Under the pieces are notes generated by a model. That model was not told the DNA's origin. It was given only the letters and a program-made list of their open reading frames with translations, and did not search any database. 64,000 bases of DNA. Source: Cherax quadricarinatus. Taxonomy: Eukaryota; Arthropoda; Malacostraca; Decapoda; Parastacidae. The DNA lies in assembly GCF_038502225.1 (NCBI RefSeq), contig NW_027196393.1, positions 29,623 to 93,622 of the forward strand, written 5' to 3'. Below are positions 10,171 through 20,200 of the stretch, one piece after another. A program made the position numbers and the translations under genes. The stretch's first letter is position 1; every line of letters starts with the position of its first letter.

Positions 10171-11232
10171 CATAGGCAGTTGGGCTTTCGAGCAAGGGAG
10201 TGAGAAAGAACAGACCCGAACAGCTGGAACTTCCCAGGGAGGTAGGGAAAAGTGAGATGCTACATAAACATATAGAGGTGGTAACTGAAGGGAAGACAAG
10301 AGCGAATGTAGGCGAAGAGAAAAGGGACGGAGCAAACAGGAGCAGTGAACAAATAAAGAATGTCTACTAATATCAGTGACCATTCTATAAACGGAATGAT
10401 TGCGGAGATTGTGAGAGCGCACATAGTAGTGAAGGCAATGGGCATCACAGCTATCAGACAAGGATGGAACATTCGCTTCTGCATAGAGGCTCTCAACAGG
10501 GAAAGAGCGAAAAGCACCAAGGCATAAACGTAATCCTTGGTGATGGATGGGGTTAAGGCTAGAGAGAGCAGTAGGAGAGGCCGCTGAATAAATCTGGTCA
10601 CCATAATCGAGTTTCGATAAAATGAGGGCTGAATGTAGGAGAAGCAGAGTTCGACGATCAGCTCCCCAGGAAAGATGAGCAAGGGTTTTAAGAAGGTTCA
10701 GCCGGCTGTGACAAGTTACCTTCAGAGAGGTAATGTGAGGTTTCCAGGATAACCTACAGTCCAAGAGAAGGTCTAGAAACCTGACTGTATCACGTTCAGG
10801 GATACGGGAGCCATAGAGGTACAAAGGATGATCGGAGATGACAGAGCGTCTAGTGAAAGTAATTTGGCGAGTTTTGGTACTGGAAAATTTAAACCCATGC
10901 GTGGTGGTCCAATTGGAAACGTGGTCGACTACATGCTGGAGAGAAACTGTAATGAGTTGACAGTCAGCGCCTGCACAAGCAATAGCGAAGTCATCAACAT
11001 AGAGCGATGACCAAATACTGGGTGGAAGAACAGAGGCCAAATCCTTTATAGCAAGGAGAAAAAGTGTTGTGCTTAGAACACATCCCTGAGGGACACCTTC
11101 AGCTTGGATGAAGTCCGGGGAAAGAACATTATTGACTCGAACACGGAAATGTCTGTCGGTTAAAAAGTTCTTAAGGAAGGATGGTAGATTGCCTCGGAGG
11201 CCTAAGGCGTGGGCTTGGGCCAAAATATTATA

Positions 11233-11386
11233 CTGATTACCTCACTCTCCTCCTGTTCTTAAAGATTCTCCTCTGTATGGACTGATGAAGCCACTGTGTG
11301 GCGAAACGTTTCCTCAATAAAGATACCCAAGAGTTGCACATGAGTCTAATTTATCAATGTGTCGGTTCTCCGAACCATTCATCTAC
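11233..11386 (+). mobile_element. Hammerhead-like element, family 1, with TSD
   Basis: A 154-bp insertion in the I-type LINE RT, flanked by ATTATA at 11227-11232 and 11387-11392. It contains a 5' lead (CTGATTACCTCACTCTCC...), a ribozyme-like core (11275-11326), AATAAAGATACCC, a GTGTC-like segment (GAGTC here) and a terminal hairpin GGTTCTCCGAACC (11364-11376) after TGTC. The same family occurs at 44018-44985 and 50050-50233. Confidence 0.85.
11275..11326 (+). ncRNA. Hammerhead-like ribozyme, family 1
   Basis: The layout matches a type I hammerhead. Box 1 CTGATGA is at 11282-11288, followed by one extra A. Stem II is GCCAC/GTGGC (11290-11294 with 11298-11302) around a TGT loop. Box 2 GAAA is at 11303-11306. 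A minimal self-complementary ACGT step gives stem III, and the predicted cleavage nucleotide is U11310. Stem I pairs GGA (11279-11281) with TCC (11311-11313). A 9-nt bulge TCAATAAAG then separates it from a distal GTAT/ATAC helix (11275-11278 with 11323-11326). The extra A before stem II departs from the textbook consensus but is constant across families here. Confidence 0.75.
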
Positions 11387-11472
11387 ATTATACCTCCAAG
11401 TTGTGTCATATGCCTTCTCAAGGTCAAAAATATGGCAATAACTGAGTGGTTATTCACAAAGGCATTACGAAC

Positions 11473-11564
11473 CATACCCCCCGCCGGGATTGAACCCGCG
11501 GTCATAGAGTCTCAAAACTCCAGCCCGTCGCGTTTGCAATCGTGTCATTACGATTTCTTGAGTC
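11473..11564 (-). mobile_element. Truncated tRNA-like SINE insertion with 11-bp TSD
   Basis: GCATTACGAAC occurs at 11462-11472 and again at 11565-11575, flanking a 92-bp insert. Read on the minus strand, the insert holds a tRNA-like B box (GGGTTCAATCCC) and the CGACGGGCTGGAGTTTTGAG arm seen in the array at 62205-63090. Its GCAATCGTGTCATTACGATT hairpin segment is shared with short inserts at 41459 and 42426. It disrupts the RT frame of the I-type LINE. Confidence 0.85.
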
Positions 11565-12179
11565 GCATTACGAACATACGTATCCAAGCATAGTAAGGGG
11601 TCTATGGTAGAACGGCCTTTACGAAAGCCATATTGACGAGTGGAGAGACTGTTGTGTGTCTCTAAATACCACACTAAACGTCTGTTTACCAGGCGTTCCA
11701 TCACTTTGCAAACTGCACTGGTAAGAGCAATGGGACGATAGTGGGAGGCATCATGTCCCGTAGTACCCGGCTTGCGGAAAGGGAGAACAATGGCAGATTT
11801 CCATAGCTGGGGAATACTCCTTGTGACCAAATAAGATTGAAGATGTGTAAGAGGACTACGAATATGAATGTTGTCAGGCCCAGCTGCCGATGATCGGCAA
11901 GCTGAGAGTGTTGCCTCCAGTTCCCGAAGTGTAAAAGGCACATTATACTGTTCTTCTCTGAGAGAAGAAAAGTCCAAGGGTACTAACTCTCTGGCAGACT
12001 TTGAGGAAAGAAACGAGGGGCATAGATGGAGCCCCCAGGAAATACGGACCAGATGAGTGCCAATTTCAATGGCAATGTCAATAGGGTTTGCTACATCAAC
12101 ACCGGCGACCTGTAGAACAGGAGCCGGGTCAGGAGAGTATTTACCACTCAATTTCCTCACTTTTTCCAGACTGCACTCA

Positions 12180-13240
12180 TAGAGGAAGCATAGGTGATGG
12201 TAGAAAGATAATCTCGCCAGCAAGTGCGCTTAGCTTAAGCTTAGCGTCACGGATGACACAGCGAGCGATCGCATGCTTCTGCTTAAAATCAAGAAGTCTC
12301 TCATCGGTTCTATTGTACCGGTACCTGCCCCATGCAGCGCCTTTCAACCGTACTGCACGAGCACAAGCAGGAGACCACCAAGGCACGCACTTCTGAGAAT
12401 GCCTGCCTGAGATTTTGGGGTATAGAATGAGAAGCTGCAGTGAAAACTGACGTCGAGAAGAGGTGTAGGAGGTCATCAATGGAGGATGAAGGAATCTTAC
12501 TAAAAGCAGTGAGTTGCAAGTAAAGGTCCCAGTTTGCCCGATCAAATTGCCAGCGAGGGCTATGGAAAAGTGGTGAATATGAAGGAGAAGTAAGAATGAT
12601 TGGAAAATGATTTCTGTCATGTAAGTCCGGTAGAACAGACCAGGTGAAGTCTAGTGCAGTGGAGGAAGAGCAGACTGATAGATCGATGTAAGAGAGAGTA
12701 TGAGTAAGAGGATCAAAATGGGTGGGAGTACCCGTATTTAAAACATGGAGGGGGTGAGAGGTGAGAAAAGCCTCCAACTGGATGCCACATGAGTCATAAT
12801 GAGACCCCCCCCCTAGAGGAAATGGTGGGCATTAAAATCACCAAGTAACAGAAGTGGTGGTGGTAAGGATGAAACAAGAAAGGCAAAATCTGGGGTAGAA
12901 AATGCTCGAGAAGGAGAGAGATATAAAGAACATATTGTAAACCACTTATTCAAGTGGATACGGGCTGCAGTGTAATGCAGCGAGGTATGGACAAATAGTT
13001 GACAGTACGGAATATCATTGTGTAGAAGAAGGGCACTTTCATTAAAGGTCCCATCTGAGAAAGGATCCGAAGAATACAATAAATTATAGCCTGAGATAGG
13101 TTGGAAAACAGCTGAGTGTAATTTTGGTTCTTGTAAGCAAGCACCAACAGGGGAAAACCTGGAAAGCAACATCTGAAGTTCACCCCGATTACCCCTGAGG
13201 CCACAGATATTCCACTGTAAATAGGCCATGATTGGCAATG
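12180..13240 (-). pseudogene. I-type LINE ORF2, APE endonuclease domain
   Basis: The minus strand starts with LQWNICGLRGNRGEL (metal-site Asn) and ACLQEPKL (Glu), and continues to LLLGDFNAHH. At a run of nine C residues (about 12806-12814) the frame is lost. It resumes as NTGTPTHFDP, LSYIDLSVCSSS and DLHDRNHFPI, where the family usually has SDHFPI. A second frame shift joins it to KVRKLSGKYSPDPAPV before the RT. Domain order and residues fit an apurinic-type endonuclease that nicks target DNA. Confidence 0.8.
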
Positions 13241-13273
13241 AAGAAAATACCAGGAATCCATAGGGAAGGGCAC

Positions 13274-14184
13274 CTATGGACCAGAGGGGTTAGAAAAGTC
13301 AACGTGCGGTGGTGGCATCGGAAGACGTTCAAGCAGCGAAGGAACGGAGCGTTGCAAAGAATGGAGTTGTGGAGATGGAGGAGAGGGAAGAGAAGGAACA
13401 GGAAGTGGATCAGTGTCCATTGAAGGTTTAGTCTCTGCAATATATTCTGAAATGGCTTCAAGTGTTTCTGAATTCAAAGATGTATGGGAGACAATATTGG
13501 AGGTAGAAGGAGGAGGGTGAGTAAAGATTGGGACAGTAATGGACTGTACCAAAGTAGAGGGGGATGAAAGAATATAGGGGACTGGAGTAGTGTGGGAGGG
13601 GACAGAAGAGGCAGAAACCTGGGAGGTGGCAGAAGAGGGAGAAACTTGGGATGGGACGGGGGTGGAAGGCATAGTACGAGGAGGAGGGTAAATCTCCACA
13701 CTTGTAATAGAGCCAGAGAGAGGGGAAGAACTAGGCACAGAGACTGGAAAGGTAAAATGCGGAGGTAGAAGAAGGGAACGAGGGGGCAAAGAAGATTTGA
13801 GCAATGAGGAGTTTTTGGACTTCTGAGAAGTAGAGGGGCTATTGGTATAAGGTGTCGGACGAGGTCTTGTCGATACCGGGGCTTGTGAGGAAGGACGCGA
13901 AGATGTGAGAACAGACCGAGTTGTAGTCGGGACGTCAGAACCCAGGACAGCAAAAGGATTAGATACCGGAGTGGCTATGGAAGGGGTAACAACAAAGGAG
14001 GCTGCAGAAGATGGGACCCCAGAAGTGGGGGGACGTTTTGAAACACGAGAATAAGAAACACGGGGTAGTCTCCCTTGGAGGTGGAGATGAGACACTGCCA
14101 TAGCATAAGGGAAACCTTCTGCCTCTTTGAGGCATGAACGTTTAGAACTTTCCATCTAGCATTGATTTCGACAACTTCAGCCAT
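13274..14184 (-). pseudogene. I-type LINE ORF1-like protein, frameshifted
   Basis: Two overlapping frames share one original reading. The upstream frame begins MAEVVEINARWKVLNVHASK at 14184. The downstream frame covers 293 codons, rich in Ser, Pro and Thr (SVPSSSPLSGS, VPSQVSPSS), ending just before ORF2. A Pro/Ser-rich tail is common in ORF1 proteins of I/jockey LINEs. No zinc knuckle is visible in the part preserved. Position immediately upstream of the endonuclease supports the call, which is otherwise based on context. Confidence 0.6.
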
Positions 14185-14200
14185 GGTGCCTCGTGTACAT

Positions 14201-14581
14201 GCAAATTCTTATTAATATCTGGCGTTCAAAATTTGAAATCGATCGGATGAGGAGTTATCAAGTTATCAGCGAAATGTTTGTCGGAAAGTTAGAGGAGGAA
14301 AATAGAAAGTATCAAGTTGGCATTTTATAAACAAGAAGGTTTGAACACCAAGTTTATACTAGTAGTACTAGTAATAGTTGCAGTAGTAATTGTGCTGCTG
14401 TAGTAATAGTAGTAGTAGTGGTGGTAGAAATATTGCTAGTGGTTGATACTATTGTAGTAGTAACAAGTAACAACAGTAGTAAGAAAATGAATAACAAATA
14501 AAACTAATATTTTAGTGTATCCTTAATTTTAATTATTCATTATTCCAAGCAGATATACTTGATACAGAGTGCAATGCCTGT

Positions 14582-14585
<4 letters not shown>
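14201..14585. other. No gene; trinucleotide-rich stretch
   Basis: 14350-14485 is a degenerate AGT/GTA trinucleotide repeat. The rest is AT-rich with no coding signature. Confidence 0.65.

Positions 14586-14620
<35 letters not shown>
14586..14620. repeat. (TC)n microsatellite at LINE 3' end
   Basis: About 17 uninterrupted TC dinucleotides. On the minus strand this is a (GA)n tail directly after the 3' UTR of the LINE at 14627-15840. The related LINE at 59213-60080 also ends in (GA)n. Confidence 0.95.
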
Positions 14621-14623
<3 letters not shown>

Positions 14624-14626
14624 ACA

Positions 14627-15840
14627 CAGGGTTTGACAAGGTTAGGTTAAGGATTCCTAACTTCATTGACAAGCTAAGAGCTGTTACCTACATCAGCTCA
14701 TTTGAAAGCATTTTTTTTTATTATGAAGCATGTAAGTAGGGAACAGGATGAAGTTGGAGCCATCTGTGGGCCAGCATTTTCATTTGATCAACTGGCTTTA
14801 TCTTGTTAACATCATAATGTTGTACGAATGTCTTCCATACTCGAGTCATCCTGGGGATAAATGATCTCAGTTGAAGTGATGTTCTGGAGTAGGGTACAGC
14901 CAGAGTGAAGTTGCTGCTTTCTGCCCGTCTTGCTTCACGCTGTCCTCGAAGTGGAGCCAAATGTGGTACTTTGACGAAGTTCGCCGTGTACATAACAGTC
15001 AGCCCCCCCGCCCCCCCACATCCCTCCTGTGTTGAAGGCTCTGCTGAAATGACAGATCTATCCAGGATCGGTCCACGCGAGAGATGAGGCATCTTGCTTT
15101 GTTCTCTACTCTGTCGAGCAGTCGCAGATGAGAGGGGGGGGGGGGCAGGCAAACCATGAAAGTGGAGCACACTGAAGCTGTGAGCGTACTTGTGCTTCAT
15201 ACAGAATCTTGCAACCCCTACTGTGGAGCAAATGTGAGATACGTCGAAGCGCTGTAAGCTTCCTGGCTGCCTTATTTGCAAGATTTACAATGTGTTTCTT
15301 CATGGTCGGTTTGGAGTCGGATATCACCACAAGTATATCCACTTCTTCCTCGGGTAACACCTCTCCCATTCATTTTTACTACTGCTCCGGCATTACCATC
15401 ATGGTGCCTAGAGACAATCATTATTTGTGTTTTTTCAGGTGCAAATGTTACCTGTCATCGGTTTCCCCAGGTTGATATAGCTCTTAGCTGGTGATTGATG
15501 TAGCTTAAAGCAACTGGCATTTCTTCTCTTGGATAAATAAGTGCCAGAGTACAGCCATCTGCATAAGCATGGGATTCTGGGGCGAGACGAAGGTCATTGA
15601 AGTAGACATTCCATAACAATGGTCCCAGCACACTTCCCTGTGGAACACTTGTCCCGATAGATGTCTTGCTGACTCTGTCCCACTGAGAACTACCCTGAAA
15701 GATCTACCATGAAAGTAATCACTGAATAGACAGTGTAGAGCCTGCATTTCCCAGTGCTTGCAGTTTTGCCAAAAGGCCCTGGTGCCTCTTTCTCTCTCTC
15801 TCGTTCTCTCTGAATAATAAACTAGAGTTCCCAAAACGCA
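14627..15840 (-). pseudogene. Jockey/L2-like LINE RT, decayed 3' half
   Basis: Minus-strand frames, several times shifted, give [23 protein letters not shown], the catalytic box as YADGCTL (family YADD, so the second Asp is lost) and QVTFAPEKTQIMIVSR. They continue with KPTMKKHIVNLANKAARKL and RRISHLLHSRGCKILYEAQV, and C-terminally PYSRTSLQLRSFIPRMTRVW. The 3' UTR ends in CCTTAACCTAACC and (GA)n. It is 5'-truncated. A second copy of the family lies at 59213-60080. Confidence 0.75.
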
Positions 15841-16147
15841 TCTTACAATTTAAGAGCTGTTATCTCTCAGTTCAATTTAAGAGCGGACTCTGGTATTCAT
15901 TTAACCAGAAAGTGATATTTAGGGTGCGAGTCTACTGCTCAGTGGCTTCTTCGTGTTGATAATTACAAGAGAGAGAGACAGTAGCCAGACACAGTGTTGT
16001 TTTTCTTCTTCCTCGCTGTGAATGTTGTTTGTTCCACATGGAGCCGCAGTGCTAAATATTTTACTGAATATAATGAGCGTGGTGGCCCGCGGCGCTTGTC
16101 AAGCCGCACGCCATCTGGTCGCACCATCCAAGACTACTGCTGTTATG
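15841..16147. other. No recognised gene
   Basis: Unique-looking sequence between the LINE and the 24-bp minisatellite. Open frames here run on only because the following repeat keeps them open. Confidence 0.55.
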
Positions 16148-16870
16148 CAGGGAGTCTGTCACTGTTACTGGGGGCGAGTCTGTCACTGTTACTGGGGGCG
16201 AGTCTGTCACTGTTACTGGGGGCGAGTCTGTCACTGTTACTGGAGGCGAGTCTGTCACTGTTACTGGGGGCGAGTCTGTCACTGTTACTGGGGGCGAGTC
16301 TGTCACTGTTACTGGGGGCGAGTCTGTCACTGTTACTGGAGGCGAGTCTGTCACTGTTACTGGGGGCGAGTCTGTCACTGTTACTGGGGGCGAGTCTGTC
16401 ACTGTTACTGGAGGCGAGTCTGTCACTGTTACTGTTACTGGGGGCGAGTCTGTAACTGTTACTGGGGGCGAGTCTGTAACTGTTACTGGGGGCGAGTCTA
16501 ACTGTTACTGGGGGCGAGTCTGTAACTGTTAATGGAGGCGAGTCTGTAACTGTTACTGGAGGCGAGTCTGTAAATGTTACTGGAGGCGAGTCTGTAACTG
16601 TTACTGGGGGCGAGTCTGTAACTGTTACTGGGGGGGGGGGCGAAGTCTGTAACTGTTACTGGGGGGTGCGTCTGTCATCGTTACTGGGGGCGAGTTTGTA
16701 ACTGTTACTGAGGGCGAGTCTGTAACTGTTACTGGGGGGGACGAGTCTGTAACTGTTACAGGGGGCGAGTGTGTAACTGTTACTGGAGGGCGAGTGTGTA
16801 ACTGTTACTGAGGGCGAGTCTGTAACTGTTACTGGGGACAAGTCTGTCACTCTTACTGGGGGGAGTCTGT
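16148..16870. repeat. 24-bp minisatellite array
   Basis: A 24-bp unit GTCTGTCACTGTTACTGGGG + GCGA repeats about 30 times, with CAC/AAC and GGGGG/GGAGG variants. It is regular on the left and ragged with G-run expansions (16630-16640, 16735) on the right. Because 24 is a multiple of three, it creates long repetitive ORFs (octapeptide SLSLLLGA) that are not genes. Confidence 0.96.
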
Positions 16871-16937
16871 GACTCTGTGGAAGTTGGGCCTGTAGTTCGG
16901 ATCGTAGGGGTGTGTGTGATATGCAGACAGGCGTATC

Positions 16938-16938
16938 A

Positions 16939-17022
<84 letters not shown>
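16938..17022. repeat. (CA)n microsatellite
   Basis: About 42 uninterrupted CA dinucleotides. Confidence 0.98.
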
Positions 17023-17023
<1 letters not shown>

Positions 17024-17117
17024 TTCTAATGTACATTGTCGTCTGGAGGAAATCAAATTTTAAGCATAATTGTTTAAGTTGTAAAATTAAGGAAGATATG
17101 GTGTATGTTGTAATGTT

Positions 17118-17262
17118 GGTTTAGAAAGACACGTAAGCAAACACTATAACATTTATTAGAAAACGTTTCGGTCCTGGGACCTTGATCACTTCTAATGTTA
17201 TAGTGTTTGCTTACGTGTCTTTCTAAACCAACTTGTCGGTATTTATTACCAAGGTTTATACC
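17118..17262. mobile_element. Fold-back hammerhead element, family 5, with 13-bp TSD
   Basis: ATGTTGTAATGTT flanks the insert at 17105-17117 and 17263-17275. The left arm and the right arm (ending 17232) are complementary over about 37 bp, continuing into a ribozyme-like core on the minus strand. A terminal segment TTGTCGGTATTTATTACC follows on the plus side, matching the 3' hairpin position of other families. The ribozyme therefore sits at the tip of a very long closing stem. Confidence 0.85.
17156..17195 (-). ncRNA. Hammerhead-like ribozyme, family 5 (G3-C8 type)
   Basis: On the minus strand, stem I TTAGAA (17195-17190) pairs with TTCTAA (17161-17156). Box 1 is GTGATCA (17189-17183) plus the extra A. 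Stem II is GGTCC/GGACC with a tight CA loop, or four pairs closed by CCAG. Box 2 GAAA is at 17169-17166, then CGT and a cleavage-site U. Positions 3 and 8 are G and C instead of C and G, a swap known to be tolerated in engineered hammerheads. AATAAA lies in the bulge between proximal and distal stem I. Confidence 0.75.
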
Positions 17263-17298
17263 ATGTTGTAATGTTCCCATTAGGCAAGAATTAGAGAA

Positions 17299-20200
17299 GG
17301 CGTGAGTTGTGAAGCAGTGGTGGTAGTAGTGGAGGCGTCAGTAGTGAGGCAGTGGTGGTAGTATTGGAGGTGTCAGTAGTGAGGCAGTGGTGGTAGTAGT
17401 GGAGGCGTCAGTAGTGAGGCAGTGGTGGTAGTATTGGAGGTGTCAGTAGTGAGGCAGTGGTGGTAGTAGTGGAGGCGTCAGTAGTGAGGCAGTGGTGGTA
17501 GTAGTGGAGGCGTCAGTAGTGAGGCAGTGGTGGTAGTAGTGGAGGCGTCAGTAGTGAGGCAGTGGTGGTAGTATTGGAGGTGTCAGTAGTGAGGCAGTGG
17601 TGGTAGTAGTGGAGGCGTCAGTAGTGAGGCAGTGGTGGTAGTAGTGGAGGCGTCAGTAGTGAGGCAGTGGTGGTAGTAGTGGAGGCGTCAGTAGTGAGGC
17701 AGTGGTGGTAGTAGTGGAGGTGTCAGTAGTGAGGCAGTGGTGGTAGTAGTGGAGGCGTCAGTAGTGAGGCAGTGGTGGTAGGCGTCAGTAGTGAGGCAGT
17801 AGTAGTGGAGGAGTCAGTAGTGAGGCAGTGGTGGTAGTAGTGGAGGCGTCAGTAGTGAGGCAGTGGTGGTAGTAACGGAGGCATCAATAGTGAGGCAGTG
17901 GTGGTAGTATTGGAGGCGTCAGTAGTGAGGCAGTGGTGGTAGTAGTGGAGGCGTCAGTGGTGGTAGTAGTGGAGGCGTCAGTAGTGAGGCAGTGGTGGTA
18001 GTAGTGGAGGTGTCAGTAGTGAGGCAGTGGTGGTAGTATTGGAGGCGTCAGTAGTGAGGCAGTGGTGGTAGTATTGGAGGCGTCAGTAGTGAGACAGTGG
18101 TGGTAGTAGTGGAGGCGTCAGTAGTGAGGCAGTGGTGGTAGTAGTGGAGGCGTCAGTAGTGAGGCAGTGGTGGTAGTATTGGAGGCGTCAGTAGTGAGGC
18201 AGTGGTGGTAGTATTGGAGGCGGCAGTGGTGGTAGTAGTGGAGGCGTCAGTAGTGAGGCAGTGGTGGTAGTATTGGAGGCGTCAGTGGTGGTAGTAGTGG
18301 AGGCGTTAGTAGTGAGGCAGTGGTGGTAGTATTGGAGGCGTCAGTGGTGGTAGTAGTGGAGGCGTCAGTAGTGAGGCAGTGGTGGTAGTAGTGGAGGCGT
18401 CAGTAGTGAGGCAGTGGTGGTAGTATTGGAGGCGTCAGTGGTGGTAGTAGTGGAGGCGTCAGTAGTGAGGCAGTGGTGGTAGTAGTGGAGGCGTCAGTAG
18501 TGAGGCAGTGGTGGTAGTATTGGAGGCGTCAGTGGTGGTAGTAGTGGAGGCGTCAGTAGTGAGGCAGTGGTGGTAGTATTGGAGGCGTCAGTGGTGGTAG
18601 TAGTGGAGGCGTCAGTAGTGAGGCAGTGGTGGTAGTAGTGGAGGCGTCAGTAGTGAGGCAGTGGTGGTAGTATTGGAGGCGTCAGTGGTGGTAGTAGTGG
18701 AGGCGTCAGTAGTGAGGCAGTGGTGGTAGTAGTGGAGGCGTCAGTAGTGAGGCAGTGGTGGTAGTATTGGAGGCGTCAGTGGTGGTAGTAGTGGAGGCGT
18801 CAGTAGTGAGGCAGTGGTGGTAGTAGTGGAGGCGTCAGTAGTGAGGCAGTGGTGGTAGTATTGGAGGCGTCAGTAGTGAGGCAGTGGTGGTAGTATTGGA
18901 GGCGTCAGTGGTGGTAGTAGTGGAGGCGTCAGTAGTGAGGCAGTGGTGGTAGTAGTGGAGGCGTCAGTAGTGAGGCAGTGGTGGTAGTATTGGAGGCGTC
19001 AGTGGTGGTAGTAGTGGAGGCGTCAGTAGTGAGGCAGTGGTGGTAGTAGTGGAGGCGTCAGTAGTGAGGCAGTGGTGGTAGTAGTGGAGGTGTCAGTAGT
19101 GAGGCAGTGGTGGTAGTATTGGAGGCGTCAGTGGTGGTAGTAGTGGAGGCGTCAGTAGTGAGGCAGTGGTGGTAGTAGTGGAGGCGTCAGTAGTGAGGCA
19201 GTGGTGGTAGTATTGGAGGCGTCAGTGGTGGTAGTATTGGAGGCGTCAGTGGTGGTAGTAGTGGAGGCGTCAGTAGTGAGGCAGTGGTGGTAGTAGTGGA
19301 GGCGTCAGTAGTGAGGCAGTGGTGGTAGTATGAGGCAGTGGTGGTAGTATTGGGCGTCAGTGGTGGTAGTAGTGGAGGCGTCAGTAGTGAGGCAGTGGTG
19401 GTAGTAGTGGAGGCGTCAGTAGTGAGGCAGTGGTGGTAGTAGTGGAGGTGTCAGTAGTGAGGCAGTGGTGGTAGTATTGGAGGCGTCAGTAGTGAGGCAG
19501 TGGTGGTAGTGGAGGCGTCAGTAGTGAGGCAGTGGTGGTAGTAGTGGAGGCGACAGTAGTGAGGCAGTGGTGGTAGAACTGGAGGCGTCAGTAGTGAGGC
19601 AGTGGTGGTAGTAGTGGAGGCGTCAGTAGTGAGGCAGTGGTGGTAGTAGTGGAGGCGTCAGTAGTGAGGCAGTGGTGGTAGTAGTGGAGGCGTCAGTAGT
19701 GAGGCAGTGGTGGTAGTAGTGGAGGCGTCAGTAGTGAGGCAGTGGTGGTAGTAGTGGAGGCGTCAGTAGTGAGGCAGTGGTGGTAGTAGTGGAGGCGTCA
19801 GTAGTGAGGCAGTGGTGGTAGTAATGGAGGCGTCAGTAGTGAGGCAGTGGTGGTAGTAGTGGAGGCGTCAGTAGTGAGGCAGTGGTGGTAGTAGTGGAGG
19901 CGTCAGTAGTGAGGCAGTGGTGGTAGTAGTGGAGGCGTCAGTAGTGAGGCAGTGGTGGTAGTAGTGGAGGCGTCAGTAGTGAGGCAGTGGTGGTAGTAGT
20001 GAAGTCGTCAGTAGTGAGGCAGTGGTGGTAGTAGTGGAGACGTCAGTAGTGAGGCAGTGGCGGTAGTAGTGGAGGCGTCAGTAGTGAGGCAGTGGTGGTA
20101 GTAATGGAGGCGTCAGTAGTGAGGCAGTGGTGGTAGTAACGGAGACGTCAGTAGTGAGGCAGTGGTGGTAGTAGTGAAGTCGTCAGTATTGAGGCAGTGG

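Larger units (their letters stand above)
10170..12180 (-). pseudogene. I-type LINE ORF2, reverse transcriptase domain (interrupted)
   Basis: The N-terminal RT fingers (about 11590-12110 minus) carry AAGPDNIHI, LWKSAIVLPFRKPG, HYRPIALTSAVCKVMERLV and QYGFRKGRSTIDPL. The palm (11223 down to 10900) carries FLTDRHFRVRVNN, EGVPQGCVLSTTLF and the catalytic box SLYVDDFAIAC. The connection and thumb follow to about 10230. Two insertions split the frame: a SINE fragment at 11473-11564, whose translation adds non-RT residues, and a hammerhead element at 11233-11386 between AYDTTWRYN and NILAQAHALG. The palm ORF itself is open for 439 codons from its first Met at 11223. Confidence 0.85.
7870..14200 (-). 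mobile_element. I-superfamily LINE, decayed and interrupted
   Basis: One minus-strand non-LTR retrotransposon spans this interval. It begins with ORF1 near 14184, then APE endonuclease, RT with a YVDD box, RNase H, a C-terminal CCHC-type knuckle and a 3' tail ending in ATTATAATAAT at about 7870. Continuity is seen because the protein context before 9621 (WQQCWSTPLSNKLHSIKP) resumes at about 8360 (CHQCRGWETTLSRLRIGHNR) on the far side of a CR1-like insertion. Two more insertions break the RT: a hammerhead element (11233-11386) and a SINE fragment (11473-11564). RNase H downstream of RT places it in the I superfamily. Clade assignment is uncertain. Confidence 0.85.

Noticed and set aside
15994..16501. 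Leu/Ser-rich ORFs across the 24-bp repeat
   Set aside because: Same artefact of a period divisible by three; no start context or family similarity.
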